This document shows, piece after piece, positions 10,306 to 23,600 of a stretch of DNA of 64,000 bases. The position numbers and the translations under genes are program-made. Every line of letters starts with the position of its first letter. Position 1 is the stretch's first letter. Source of the DNA: Fratercula arctica. Taxonomy: Eukaryota > Chordata > Aves > Charadriiformes > Alcidae. The DNA is taken from the NCBI GenBank assembly GCA_947846985.1, contig CANTUZ010000020.1:3115959-3179958 (forward strand). Direction: 5' to 3'. The notes under the pieces were generated by a model, which was not told where the DNA came from, made no database searches, and saw nothing but the letters and a program-made list of their open reading frames with translations.

Positions 10306-13300
10306 GAAAGAAGTGGTTGTGCGTTCAGAGGGGCATGGAGGGCGTTTTCACAAATCCTCTCCAACGCCTGGACGAAAGGCTCCTTCCCCACGCGGGGTGG
10401 CCGATAAACCGCGACGTCCCTCTGGATTTTGCAAACCTGCCTCAGGGAAAAGCCACCCGGGATTCCTGCCTACCTCCGGATTAACTGAGATGATTCAAAG
10501 ACCTGCCAAATATAATTCTTGTTATAGGTCTAAACGAGCAGCGACGTTTAGACCTACAGGAATTACCATTACTTTTATACGCATTAGTATTTACATTTGC
10601 CTTTCAGACCAGAACACCAACCAATTTACCTACAAAACCGGCAAATTGTCTTTAATTTGGCTTGGATGGGCTTCGCTCGGTATTAATTTATATTTTTAAC
10701 AGGCTGGCCATCTGCAATAGATATAAAGCAAACCTGTATCGTGGAAAGACAAAAGCTTTCACTTCACAAAAAGTTAATTAGGATGGAGGAAATCTCGCCA
10801 TTGAGGGCAGAGGGAAAAGAGAATGGACGCGAGGGATGATGTAAGAATTCCTGACCTTAGCACAGGAAAAACAAGAGGAAATGTTGGGATCTGGCGATAA
10901 TAGAATAATCAGCCCAATAATTAAGTTGATTAAGATCCTGATGGACACGCTTGCTTAGAATAGCGGAAATCAGAACAAAAATACCGACCACGTTACTGCT
11001 TTTCCTCCTAAACAAAACGAAAAAAAAATTATAAAATATTTCAAACAGGCAAAGGGAAAACTGGAATGTGAGCTCAGAGACGAGGGGCACCGCGCTTCAC
11101 CGACAGGTTCTGCCTGGTCCCACGAGCCAAAGCCGGGGCAAGCGAAGCTCCGAGACTTAAACACCTGAACCAAAAGAATAGAAATTAAACATTTTAGGAA
11201 GTCCGGGCTGCTGGCAGGCGCCCTGTGACCTGCAGGACAGGGATGTCCTTGCACCAGGCAAGTGCAGATGCCCGCGCTGGAGCCCACCCACTGCAGGCGC
11301 CATCGATACCAAGAGGCTGAATATATTGTTTTCTCAACTGCATTTCTCACTTGAAATCCCAGGATTTTGATCCACAGCGTGGGCCATACGGGAGCCGTTA
11401 CCCAGCAGGTAAAGCTGCGTGAGCTTGTCAGAACAAAAACCACGGAGCTTTTTACAAGATGCAGTTTCACCAGGCACAAAAATAGCAGCTCTCCCCCTGC
11501 ACGACAAGGGAAATACTCGTCTTCTCTTTCAACGCCAGCTCGCAGCTCTGAATTTCAACTTCGGGGTGTCGTTTTTAAAGCAGTGGCAGGTTTTGCATGG
11601 AGAGCTTTCCTCAAAGTTTCACATTTCGATGCAAATGTTCTTAATCCTCAACTGTAAGCGTGTAATTAAGGCACTAATTCCACTACGTACTCAAGCACCC
11701 CAGAGGTCCTGACAAGGTTAATGGAGCTCAAGTATTTAAAGCCACCCCACAGCAGCCCCAGCCTCTAACAAATTGCTCCCCAGCCCTTCAAAACCTGCGA
11801 TGGGAGGCACGATAGATGTGCCGTTTGCTCCTGGCACCCATCCTTATGTGACATGAAGACCCCCAAAATGGGTGAGAAACAGGCAAAACACCACATCCAT
11901 AGTTACGGCAAACGGGAAAGAATTCCTTCTGCGGCGATAGCGAAGTATGGAGCACCGCTGCAGTTATTCATAGGAGATGATGGCTGTCCAGTGCCGTAAT
12001 TAGGTACAGAATATTAATTACTTCTTCAATCAATTCACTTGGGGGGAAAAAAAAAAAAATGCATCAAATTCATGGACTGTGCATCTCCCTTTGTTGTTAA
12101 AAAAGGTAAAGATGCATGTCCTATTCAGTTCCATAAATTTCTTTTGAAACTGGTCTGATCTCCTCCTAGAAGAGCGAAAGATAGAACACAAAGCAACTAC
12201 CTCATCTTGTGAAACTGATGCTGGCACCCCTGAGCCCAGCGTTCGTTACAAATTCAGCATCGGAGCCACTTACTCGATAGCAGACAGCTGGAAGGGGAGG
12301 ATTAAGGGATGTCAGGAGCCAGGTCTGAGGCTAATTCGCAGTAGGCTGCCTCATTCTTTGCCCCTGAAACACTTCCCAGCTCATTTTTCTTACCGACACC
12401 CACGACCCAGAAGAGCCGCTAACTCCAGCAGTGCCGTGCCTCAGCTCCAGACCTCTCTGCGCGGATGTAGATACGGGCTGGTGACGCCAGGTTGCACAGA
12501 TGCATCTCCTGGATCCTGCAACCTACCGACAACAACCACACCACGATCCTCCAGAACGCCCACCCCTGGAGCAGGGGGGTCCTGGCCACACAGGTACGAA
12601 GCAGAAACGAACAACAGAGACAACTGCAGGAGCAGCAGCGCATTGGGAACCTATTACAAGGGCACTAAACCTAAATTCCTGAAGCCAAGACGCAGCCCAA
12701 CACCCCTGCATTTTGCCAAAGCCAAACGCCTTCCCTCCTCCTCCTCTCCAAACGGAGCCCATTTATCTGCTATTTGCATTTAGGGGTTTTCACTTCATCG
12801 CCGCGCTCGGTCCCGTGAGCAGCGAGGCTGCACAGGACGCGGCTTCCAAATACCCCCCGTAACATGGCTTTTCTCACCCTGACAGCATCTAAGGGACACA
12901 GAGCGTTTGTCACAGCCCAACTTTTTCTCAAGCCAGCGCAATTTTTAGAGGACTATTTTACAGCATCCTCCAGCCCAGCCATCACTCCTCTGCTGCTTCC
13001 CCCGGGAGATTACATCCCCGCTAATTACTCGCGCTGTCAGGAAGCTGCTTCCCCAGCAGAGCTGTGGCAGTTCCATGAATGATCGTGATAAAGTTTTACT
13101 TCGTCTCGGTCAGGCTCTTCTTTAGCACAGACACGCTGATCTATCAAATGGAGAAAAGGACCTGGGAAAAAACCGCAACAGAAGCTGGGGCAGGAGGAGA
13201 AGGAACCATTTAACACTTAAACCTGGCTGAGATCAGATAGCATGGGCTTGGAATAAAGTGAAGTTGGTGCACACCCCCTAGCCTTTGTTAAACAGCTTGC

Positions 13301-13315
13301 TCTTCATTTTATACA

Positions 13316-13600
13316 GTCATAGAACGGTTTAGATTGGAAGGGACCTTAAGGCCCACCCAGTGCCACCCCCTGCCCTGGGCAGGGACACCTCCCACCAGCC
13401 CAGGTTGCTCCAAGCCCCGTCCAACCTGGCCTTGAACCCCTCCAGGGATGGGGCAGCCACAGCTTCTCTGGGCAACCTGGGCCAGGGGCTCACCGCCCCC
13501 CCCCCCAGCAAACAATGTCTGCCTCAGCTCTCATCTAAATCTCCCCTCTTCCAGTTTAAACCCATTACCCCGTGTCCTACCTCTACATGCCCTTGTATTA
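13316..13600 (-). mobile_element. CR1 LINE, 5'-truncated
   Basis: Starts tcatagaacggtttagattgg and shares a nearly identical block with the 6495-6935 copy (cccacccagtgccaccccct, then agccccgtccaacctggcc). It ends near cctctacatgcccttgta. It includes a C-run at about 13496-13506 that the sister copy lacks. The two are probably the same subfamily. It is sense to ANKS1A. Confidence 0.92.
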
Positions 13601-13964
13601 CACGTGTATGTTGCCTTTCATCCAAAGAGACCTGGAATAACTTATCACCAAGGGAGGAACGAGCTCAGCCCCTCCTGGATGGCACCCGGCGGGTGAGCAA
13701 ACTCCCAGGGACCCCAGTACCATTTTGCAGGTCGCAAGGGTTGCCCAGCTCCGGCAGGGCTCAGCCATGAACCCGGGCAGATGTGCGGGGCTGGAACTGC
13801 TCTTTGGAGGAGGAAGGCAGAGCAGATGCGAGTTATTCCACAACGGAAAGGGGTCTGGCAGCCGAACCGGGCGCTGAGAGCCCCCTCCTCCTTCAGGAGT
13901 GCAAACACAGTTTATTCTCCTATACAAGATTCATAGTGAGCTGCGACTGCCACGCGCTCATCTC

Positions 13965-14060
13965 CCACCTGCTAAATATTTATGAGCCGATTACGGAAAA
14001 CAAATTTATCACTTTAGCCCTCAGCCAAGTTTGGAAGGATTCAAATATTTATGCTGACTA
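13965..14060. promoter_or_regulatory. Candidate conserved noncoding element
   Basis: Contains two aaatatttatg[a/c] words (around 13974 and 14043) about 69 bp apart, in non-repetitive sequence with ggattca and acaaattt words. Listed on texture only. Confidence 0.22.
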
Positions 14061-14885
14061 GGAGCTCTACCCCCTCACCTGCTTCCTCTCCCCCCGTTTG
14101 CTTCCCACTCAAGCAGAGGATCAAGCATTTTCGGTCCTCACCCCCCTCCCTGGGCAATATGCTGCTGTTTGCTTTAATAATTTCTCCAGTTTGTTTGCAG
14201 AGTGTTTCTATCCAACAGCAGCGTATGGGGACTCCATGTCCCGAAGGAGCCGGTGGGCGGGGAGGCAGCTGGGGTAGACGCTGAGCATCCCTTAACAGCA
14301 CAGAGCAGCGCTGTCGGCATCTGTTATTTGGGCCAGGTCCTTGGAGCTGGGGAGCTGCAACTGGGAACAGGGAGGAGCTTTGCCAAGTGAATCATTTCTT
14401 CCCCATCCCACCCGTTTGGCAAAGCCAGCGCCACCTTCCACTTCCAACAAAGGGCATCGGCAGCGCTTGGCTGGGGACGGGACATGACCCTTCACTTCCA
14501 ACGGCGGATTTTCCTGCTGTCCCTGGTCAGCCGGAGTAGCTGAGCACAGTCACCCATGGCCCAGAGCGATGCTCGCTCAGCCTCTGCCATGGATTCCATC
14601 TGTCCACAGACACAAACAGGTCCCTCCCCAGGTCTCCCGTGCCCCGAACAGACGCACCTACTGCTGGCAAAGCCAGTGGGCAAAGTCCTCAGCTCGTCTG
14701 CTACAGCTGCGTGTCGCAGAGCTGCACATGGACCGCTTTCCCCCTCAGTTGCCTGCATAAAGACTATTAAAATGAACAGAGTAACAAATCTACACCTGCC
14801 GCCGTTTCCCCTCAACACAGAGGAAGAGCCAAATCACCGCTAACAGGGGCAGCTCAGCAAGGTTTTATATTAGCCCAGTAAATTC

Positions 14886-14908
14886 AGAGGCTGCAAGTCG
14901 CAGCCTCT
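14886..14908. other. Perfect 9-bp stem inverted repeat
   Basis: agaggctgc at 14886-14894, a 5-nt loop, and gcagcctct at 14900-14908. The stem is flanked on both sides by aattcagag-type words, in an AT-rich block (14870-14960). Confidence 0.8.
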
Positions 14909-15404
14909 AATTCAGAGCAGCTGCATTATCCCATTCGGGGAACTAATTAAACCTCCAACAACAGCACTACATTTATGTTTAAATCTCACTGTTGCCATTC
15001 TGACCGGCCAGATCAGCCCCTTTCTGCACATCCAAATCAGTGCAAAACACACCCAAAATGTTCCTCGCAGGTACATCTTTACCATTTCTTACCAGTCATA
15101 GGAGGCTGCTTTAGGATATTTTATAGCGAGAACTGGCCTGACTATATGAACTACTATCAGCAGCTCCATTTTAAGCTGCTTCTATAGAAAACTGCTCTGC
15201 CCCGTGTACCGTGCCCCTCCTGCCGACAGCATCAAAGAGTGCAACCGCTGCACAGGACTCAGAATGAGACCCCAGAATGAGTCTTTGCAAATTAAAGAGC
15301 AAATCAAGCTAAAGGCAGTGAACCCCCAGCTGCTGGCTTGTCACTCCTGTGAGAATATTTAACTTTACATTGCGTTTTTCTATGGGAACAAAAACATCCT
15401 ACAA

Positions 15405-15540
15405 AAAGACGCTATTGCCATCTCACAGATGGGGAAACTGAGGCAGAGAGGAGACACCTTTGATCACAATCATTCCAGCTGGTCCGTGACAGCCATGAGA
15501 CCCCAAGGCAAATCGGTGCTCTAGCCACAGGACGCTACTA
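15405..15540 (-). mobile_element. MIR/CORE-SINE-like remnant
   Basis: Contains gatggggaaactgaggc, and about 100 bp later tgctctagccacaggacgct, at the spacing of the antisense MIR core and tRNA-related part (the TGCTCTTAACCACTA-type end). It is diverged. Amniote genomes carry such ancient CORE-SINEs, some of them under constraint. Confidence 0.65.
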
Positions 15541-17125
15541 CCAGATTAAAGCAATTCCACAAAATGTTTAAATTACGCCAGAAACCAGGAAGACAAACAA
15601 AACCATCAGGTTTTGATAGTACAATTATTTTTTTTTTTTTAAGTTAGACCTGCCCCATTGGAGACAGATGTGAATTTTTCACATTCTTTCTCCCCAATTC
15701 CCTCACCTAAACGTAACGGGAAGGAAAAGCAGCTTTTCCTCTCGTGGCTTGTTAGGCTGACACTGGGTGGAAATGATGTTTTTTTGTTTACAAGCGGGGA
15801 AGCAGATCTGCGGGTTCGTTCCTCTGGGCAGAGGAAGCCCAGGCACACTAACGCTTGACCTCTGCTCCGAGTACAGCTCTGCAGCACTGTTAAAGCCAAA
15901 GGCTTCTTCCCTTTCAATGTTTGCTGTAAACAGTTCGGTTAGGCAAGAAAAGCCCAGTGAAAACCATCCAGTCCTTTCAAATAAGCCTTCAGCTGCACAA
16001 TCTTTCACTAACAGTCATGGTGCAACTCACCCAGGTAATTAACAGCAAAGCCTCGACAACCAAAACAGCTACAGAGGAAAACAGATGTATTTGGCAACGC
16101 TGAAACACGGCGGGGAGCGGGACTATGAACTGAAGGATGGGCTCGTACTGAGGAGGGATTCCCACTTTGCTTTTAGCACCTTTGCATGCCTCCCCCTCCC
16201 AGAAAAGATGATTTTATCTCCCAGTCAGGACAAGAGAGGCAGCTGAGCATCAGTCAGCGCAGGGAGGACAAGGCGAGCGGGGGGCACAGCCGTCCCAGGG
16301 GCTTACACGCCCGGCACACACGGCTCCACACCCCCCCAGCACCACGCCAGGGGTTTTATTTCCTTTCAGTGTACAAAGAGCGGTTCATCTGAGCTTATCT
16401 CTTGCGCAGCGCTGCTGCTCTACCAGCGGAGAATCATCTCCAAAGAATGTTTCAGTAATGCTGCGGTGCTGAATTTCAGAGGGACACTTAATCTCGCCTG
16501 AGTGGTTCACTAGGGCCAACTTTGTGAGCATGAAATATTTAACTATCCACGGGCCTCCTGTGCTATAATAAAGTGACTTCTAACAAGCCCCTGAAATAAA
16601 TACGTGAAGAGGAAAGCGGGAGCTACTAAATACACAAAACACAGCCTAGTTACTCTCTTCCTTCCATCCTCACAAACCCAGGATACTGCTTACCCCCCCA
16701 GCAGCAAGAAACAAAACGTCTCTGGATGCTGGGAGAGTCCACAGGGGAAGACTTGGAAAGACGAGGTCAACATAAAGATTTGAGAGAGCACTTATCAAAC
16801 TCTCCCTTATTTTGGGGATGTAAAAAACTTATCTGGCTTGCCTAAAAGAAATCAACCCCTCTATTTGAGCAACTTTAAAAACACTTTGAAAAGCCCCTCA
16901 CTTCTTGCAGTTCCACTTCCCCCTCACTCCAATTAACCCTATCTTTTGGCATTTAACACCGTTAAAGACTTACAAGTGAGCATTTGTCTGTTCATGTGGT
17001 GTGAGAGTTAGTAAGAGTAGTGACACCCACCCAGGACCCCCTCCGAAGGACAGGGCGGTAGAGAGGAGCTCGTGCTGCACAGATTCATCCCCAGCACAGA
17101 AGCTCTTAAGCGAGGTCAGCCTTAC

Positions 17126-17697
17126 CTCATCCCACTCCGAAGCGAAGGACGGGGACTTCTCCAGCCTCTTCTTCCCAGTGCTGCAGTTGGAGAGCGATTC
17201 ACTCCGGCTCCCCATGGCATCGTCCTCTGTCGGAGAGCAGGTCAGAAGATCAGAGTCCGATTTGGACAAGCTGCGGCTGAGTTTAAGCTCGGCTTTGGGC
17301 TTGCTCCCCGGGTGGGCTCTGCCCACAGCTCTGTCCCCCTCTTCCTCGGCACCGCCGGGGTGCTGCAGCACGTGGGGCGTGACTACAGTTTCAGGATCCG
17401 CCCGGGTGACGTGCGTGTGCTGGACGGTTGCGTAGACCACTTTCTGGTTTTGGTCCAGAGAGCTGGTCCGTACTGACGCAGAGGCAGGTAAGTCAGCATC
17501 CTCCAGCTGCATAGCAGGTGGGTGGCCGGTAGCTTCCGTCCCTCCTTTCTCCGCGGAGGAAACAAGCCTGAAAGGGTCCTCACTTATCTCACAGATCGGG
17601 GAAGAACCGTGAAGCAATCCTGAAAACTGTTCCGGAACCTGGATGTCCTGGCCGTCGGCAGAGTCCTGGCTGCGGCTGCCGCTGCTCCTCCTGTGGT
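17126..17697 (-). CDS. ANKS1A: ANKS1A internal exon: long serine-rich linker before the SAM domains
   Basis: 572 nt: AC completing Asp, then 190 codons, phase 0 at the end. The acceptor is tcatccccttgaag above 17697 and the donor is gtaagg at 17125-17120. It begins [18 protein letters not shown], then [17 protein letters not shown], a variable middle, the conserved [20 protein letters not shown] and [20 protein letters not shown], and it ends [10 protein letters not shown]. In mammals the next residues lead into an IEKIMSS-type helix and the first SAM domain; no such exon was found below 17126. Serine clusters in basic context are likely phosphorylation and 14-3-3-type sites (inference). Long open frames on the plus strand opposite this exon are shadows. 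Confidence 0.96.
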
Positions 17698-20600
17698 CTT
17701 CAAGGGGATGAAAACAGAGCAGGGGGGGGAATTAAAAACATGGAAGAAGCAGCAAAATCCTAGCTCTCCCCCTGCCCTCCCTCAGTGAGGGAGGGAGAGA
17801 TAAAGAGAGAACAGTTCAGTATTGTTCCGCGTGCTCAACTTGTACCCAAAGTCACGGCATTTATGAAATTCCAAACACTGGCCTGATTTATGCAATCTGG
17901 CAGCTCTCCTTGTTGTTTTATTCCTGTTAGCACTAACTATCAGGCCTTGCTATATAAGGCTAAGAGAAGTGCTAACTATATCCTGCAGAGAGAGCAAGTG
18001 AGGTAGGAGAAGCGGAGACAGAGGCTCCTGGAACATCTGATACATTTCCATAAAGGCCAAAGTGTTATTTAGAGCAGCGCTCCCTGCTCTTGGCACGAGC
18101 TGCGGGGTGGGAAAACTTCTGGACTGTAATCAACCTGCGAGTTCCAAAATCCATTCCCCCAAAAGAAAAAAAAAAAAACACCAAAAAAAAACCACCCAAA
18201 CCACAGTGCTTTCCTCCCTAGCGGTTTCTGAGTTTAACCTCTCCTCCCTACTCAGGGGAGAGAAATAAACAGTTTATGCAATAAAAAAAAAAACTTGATC
18301 AGAAGTCTCCCTCTTGCAAGCGAACCACTGAACACAGAAGGGTCTGATCGACAAAGGCAGCGAGCTGCGCGGAGCACCGGCTGTCCCAGAAATGCGACAC
18401 TTACTCAGCTACTCTTGGACCGACAGCTTTAATATCAGGTACCAGGGCCCCGGATAAATCATGAATAATTGACTCATCCCAATTGCCAAGCGTGTGCAGA
18501 CACACGTGTACTCACCTTGGTCACGTTACACACATGCGTTTGAACTGTAAAAGCACTTCTTCGCTTTACAAAGTTTTATGACTTGTGTTTACCAGGGATT
18601 CCTCCACCTGCCCATAACTGCTTGCAAATTTTAACCACTTCCATTTAGTGCTGAAGAAACACTCTTCAGCCCGAGGACCAAAAACCGACGCTGCAAAGAA
18701 ACAATACAGCAAAGCACCCTGATAACGTGGCTCTGAAATGAAGGAGGATGTTTAGATGGGAAGAGGAAATTGCTTGCTTTGCAAGAGAGCAGCTCTCGGC
18801 AGCCAAGGCAAAGGAATCCTCATTTCAGCGAGGCAAAACACACTAATGAATTTTACTTATCTTTAATTAAAAGCAGCCTATTAGCAGCAACAGTGAGATC
18901 AACTCCTTCCCCCCAAACATCCTCCCCAACACTAGGCTCGACCAGGTTATTTTCAAACGCTGACACCCATCTGGTTTTGCGGTCTGTCCTCACACCAGAA
19001 ATGAGGCAGGAAAGGACTGAATTAGTCATTTATCTCTGTGAGCTACTTCAGATCCTGGGGTCTCGTGCGCCCTGCGTTGGATGAGCGCAGCTAGTCCCTC
19101 TCGCAGGCATTTGTTTACTCCACAGAAATGCTAAAAGCAGTTTGCTCAGTTGGCAGCTGAGTCAGGAAGAGCCAAAGCCCGAACGGAGGTTGACTGCCAG
19201 GGCAGCACGCTGGCGGAGCTCGCTTCTCCCCGGGATCAAGTGATGCGAGGGCTTATTTCATTCTGGATCCTACGAGTTAAAGATTCCAGGACAATGAAGT
19301 AGTTGTTGATTATCTTGCAGGGGCACAGAAACCACAAGTTCTGCAGCTGAAGTTGCCAAGGGGGAGGCACATCCCCCGCGGGCAGGGGGTGTCTCCAGCA
19401 TCACTCCTAAGGCTGGCCGGGGAGTGCCAACAGCAGCGCCCCATCAGAAGATCTCAAGACCAGCCTACGTTCAGTTATTTTGCATAAAGTTATGAAGCTG
19501 TAATGGTGGAGAGAAACCTTAGAAGAGAGCAGACATGCTGCATTCACAGGACAGATGGCTATTAACAAGAAAAAGCTACTGCCCCAATAAGAGGGACACA
19601 GCATTGATGGGACAGTCACATTAACCTGACGAGGAGGGAAAAACTTTAGCAAAATCAACAGCCATTCTTCTTAACCTCTTTCCTGTCTTGGAAATAATTT
19701 CTTCCATGCCCCAGCTTAACCTTTACTGACATTTCTGCTGAAGGCAGAGAGGCGGCTGGTGAAAGTTTACGCCACGTGCTGGAACACTTGGGTCGAGCCA
19801 GAACAAAGTGCTCCAAATCCAGCTCCAGAGACTCACAAAAGGGCTCCTGTTGAGCAGAAATCACAGCCACCCATTCATCCTCAGGCCGATGAAGGAGGAC
19901 TTCAAAATACAAGGCAGCTGCCAGGGAAGGAAGGGGTGAAGCAAGGACAACAGCACTTGCTCAGAAGATGTGAGGAACATCTTGAAGGAGACATTTCAGA
20001 GCATGTAACAGGCCTGAGCTGAAAGCTGCTGATAGAAGAACCAACATGGGCAGGGAAGAGCAATCTCACTCCTTCTCATCAGGAACACAGAGGGTTCCCC
20101 AGGAGATCCCAGGCTTTCACAAAATTCTTTTGGGGTTTCAACTCAAGGTGCCTCAGGGTGGCAAGCAGAGAGGGCAGAACAACCACTGGCCACCTCGGGA
20201 AGGTGTACCTTTTTGGGATAGGTTACTGACATGATCCAGCTGATGGCGCTGATCACTTTTCTCATGGCAAAAAGATGAACAGTACTCATTTTTCAAGGCT
20301 GCAGTGAATTTGGGGAAGGAGGAAATAATACTCAGGCGCTAGAAAAGCAGAGAGACCCCAGTTCTATCCATTTGCTGCACATCAAGGGATTTGAAAGCAT
20401 CCTCCTCCAGTTACACCTTCTAACCCAGAAAGGGAGTTGTCCTTAACACAGGGACTTCTGTCCAACTCCCTGAGCTCATTTTACACCCAAGCACAGACAT
20501 CTGACTGGTCCCAACACCTTCAGCAGGTTGCACTGACAGGAGGAATTTCCAACACCGAAATGGGAACGGGAACCCCTTTGTAGGTACAGGCTGCCTGCTT

Positions 20601-23600
20601 CCCAGGCAGGATTCAATTAAGAGCTTCCCTGCCAGCAGCCTGATGATTCCAGACACAAAGCACTTCCCTAAACTCCTAGCACTAAGCTGCAACCGCCCTG
20701 CCTCGATCAAATTTCTTTCCCTATATATCATCAGCAGGATTTGTTTCATGCCCCTGGATTAGGAGAATGACGCTGTTATTGCAGCTGCTTTTTGCTCAAG
20801 CTCCCCAACCTTAAAACTAGCGAGGGCATACGCCAGCCTCCAGCTTTCATATAGACAAGGCTCCCCATGCCACACCATGCCAGAATTTGTCAAGTGAGGA
20901 GCGTGCAAATCTATCTCCTGTGGCATAAAAGGCCACAGAAGAGAAGGAAGTTAGTCTTTAGGGTGCTACTTTAGAAGTGCAAAAATAACCTTCACCTGTA
21001 GTAAAACTAAAACAAAGGCTCATTTACACAGCGCAGTACTGCATGTGAAACCCAGAAACGTACGGTACGCTCCTCTATTACTCTCACTGAGCTCGGTCTT
21101 TTTTGGGCAGAATTTATCCTCCAAAAGCTTCCTGAACCTGTGCTCATTTCTAGCCCCTCCCCTAGTCCCCTTTTAAGAAAGGCCAATAAAACACTGCCCT
21201 GGTTACTGTGACTCTGCACAGAAGCTGCCGAGTACATCATGACAGCAGAAACGTAAGCTTGGACCTGAGACATGGGGAAAGGGGTTGTCCTCCATCCATG
21301 ATGAAACCACGGGGGGCACACTGGTGGTGCTTCTACGCTGCCATTCATCTCACAGCAAACCAAGAGGTTTCTGTCCATTCCAACCCTTCTAAGCAATATC
21401 CACGTGTCCCTGTAGATTCCCTATCGTGATATCCATCCCATTGCTTCTGTAGCCACACTCTGGCTCTGTGAAAAGATATTGTCTTGAAATCTCTCGGCAG
21501 CATGCTTTGTCTTTTATTGTTGGGGCAGATATCTGGTTCAGAGCACAGCCATACACCTGGTTGAGCCAGTCCAACCACAAAGAACAACTCTAGCAGGAGG
21601 AAGGGCGAAAGCAGGGACTTCAAGCTGGGCTTCCTATGGAAGCAGCACAGCAGAACCTCAACTAATATCAGTTTTTAAAAACCGTCAGAAGGAACCAAGT
21701 CAGTCCTACCTGCGGCTGGTTACTGCTGACTGCACTTGCGGATGACTCTGAGGAGCAAGACAGGCATCAAAACTCAGAAGTATTTTCCGCATTCATCCTC
21801 CATCAGATCTCTGTGAACGCAGCAGTTGTACAGTCTCCTCCTGGTCAGTTCACTACTTTTGGCCTATTTACAAGTCCTGTTTGAAGGTCTGAATGCCCTG
21901 GCTTCACGCATGCAATTGCACGTAGTTTCCTTACCAAAGGGGATGGGAAAGCATTTGGCTCAAACCACTTCTGATACGCTGCCCAAAACATTAGGCCAAC
22001 TTTTCCTAGTGCGCCAGCATGTGACAGCAAACTGCTGCAACCTACACAAAAGGCAACCAAAGCCAGGCAGATAATACCACATTCAGCTAGGCACTGGATA
22101 CAAGACAAGTTGCAGCAAGAGGAACAAAGGCAGCTATCACATATGAAAGGCACCATTAAAACCAGCGTGCCTGAAATTCAGCCTTTCGGCTGCCCTGAAA
22201 AGCCCTTCTCAATAGCTGGCGAGAATCCTGGTCCTTCTCTCCTGACCAAAGGCTCCTCCAGAACTCATCAAGCAACATCTAGAAGCCCAGCCTCTCAGAT
22301 CGAGGGCCAAGAAGCAATTCAAAGCCAGGCTTCAGCCCGCTCCTTGTCTTGGGATGGAGCTGCTGCCTTTGATGCTCCAGGACCCTTCTGATCCAGAGGT
22401 GGGAAAATTCTCCAACACCCCAATTAAGGCTTCAGTCCATCACTCAAGCCCTCATTCAACTGTTTGCCAAAATGACTCTGCTGCTCCCTAAATGCATCTC
22501 CCCCCCACCCCCATCAGCTTATAACTCGCATTTCATACTCGCTACGTCTGCTTCCACATGCCCTTTTGGCAGCTGACCCCAAGTACTGCAAAAGCCGGAA
22601 ACATTTCCTTTTGTTCCCAGCATAACAAAGCAGATTTCAAAGCTGATCCACCCTTCCAGAGCACTCACAGAACTCATGCTCAGAAAGAAGCAACCTGCAG
22701 TGCTGTGTCAGAAGGCAAGGATGAACACCACAAGTGAAAACCAGTCAGCGCCTCGTTTCCTACTGGGGTTGAGAAGCCTGAAGTCCCCGAGAGGACAAGC
22801 AGCAGGTGAAAAATGACATGGGGCCCTGTCAAAGCTCGGCTGCTCCTGCAGGACATGGAGAGCTGCCAGCTGGGGACACTGCCACACACTGAGATGTTTT
22901 GGAAAACAGCTGGTACCCTTTGGAGAAGGAGGACAAACAACCGTGTGCCTTTCTCCAGGTCCACCACGAAGAGCAATGGGAGATGGCCCTGGCAAGCTTA
23001 AGAAATGCAAAGGATGAGAAACACATCAGCAGCTCTTCACATCCACTACATCAAAGGCTCCACTGCATCAGTCATAGCGCTAATCGCATTTAAAAGAGCG
23101 GACAAGTCCTGAAAGATGAGAAAACTCAACCGCATCCCTGGATTTCTCCCACTACAACAGTGGAAAGGGCTCTAGGTTTGTTACACACACAGTAACACTT
23201 CCCACGGACTGCAAACCCTGAAGTCACAGCTATTACCTTTCTAGCTGTACATTAAAAGACAGGACTCTGCTCCGGATCCTTAAGAGGCTGAAGATGCTTC
23301 CTGCAACCTCTCCGTGAAATGGGGCTCAGAGGGCCTGTGGTACCAACGTCTTCAGGTGTTTCGGGGAAGAGATTTGCATCAGGAATAAGCAGACGTATTA
23401 CTTGAAGATTTTATTTTAATCTGACACATAATTACGACACACCTTCACTCCCATTAATCAAGCATAGACATGGTAGCCAGAGAAGCCGTCAGGAATAGCT
23501 CACACTTGAATAACCAGCAATAGCTGCATACTGAAAAGACAACCCTGAAAGCTCCTGGTTCAATGCCTGCCGCCCAAGGGCTATTCCTGGCCGAGACTGC

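Larger units (their letters stand above)
1..17125 (-). other. ANKS1A: ANKS1A intron, 5' part (3' part outside the window)
   Basis: This stretch follows the donor at 17125-17120 and runs to the window edge, so the intron is longer than 17 kb. I looked on the minus strand for the next expected exons (an acidic helix, then the first SAM domain) and found none. It contains three CR1 copies, a MIR-like SINE, a G-quadruplex motif, a 40-bp tandem duplication, poly(A) and poly(T) runs, and several AT-rich blocks that look like conserved noncoding DNA. These are listed separately. No other gene is supported. The longer open frames here (for example 3247-3747, 4705-5217 and 10970-11479, minus strand) lack recognisable domains. 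Confidence 0.8.

Noticed and set aside
10970..11479. 169-codon open frame on the minus strand
   Set aside because: Phe/Cys-rich chance frame without domain, start context or exon-like borders in phase with ANKS1A.
17001..17476. Two long plus-strand open frames opposite the serine-rich exon
   Set aside because: They are the antisense shadow of exon 17126-17697, whose minus-strand reading matches ANKS1A along its length.
17950..17959. CArG-like ctatataagg as an SRF site or TATA box
   Set aside because: One mismatch from the SRF consensus, isolated and without supporting promoter elements. Expected by chance in 64 kb.
19759..20022. Plus-strand frame with Gln/Glu-rich product, considered as a possible retrotransposon fragment
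   Set aside because: No recognisable reverse transcriptase, gag or zinc-knuckle pattern and no repeat borders.
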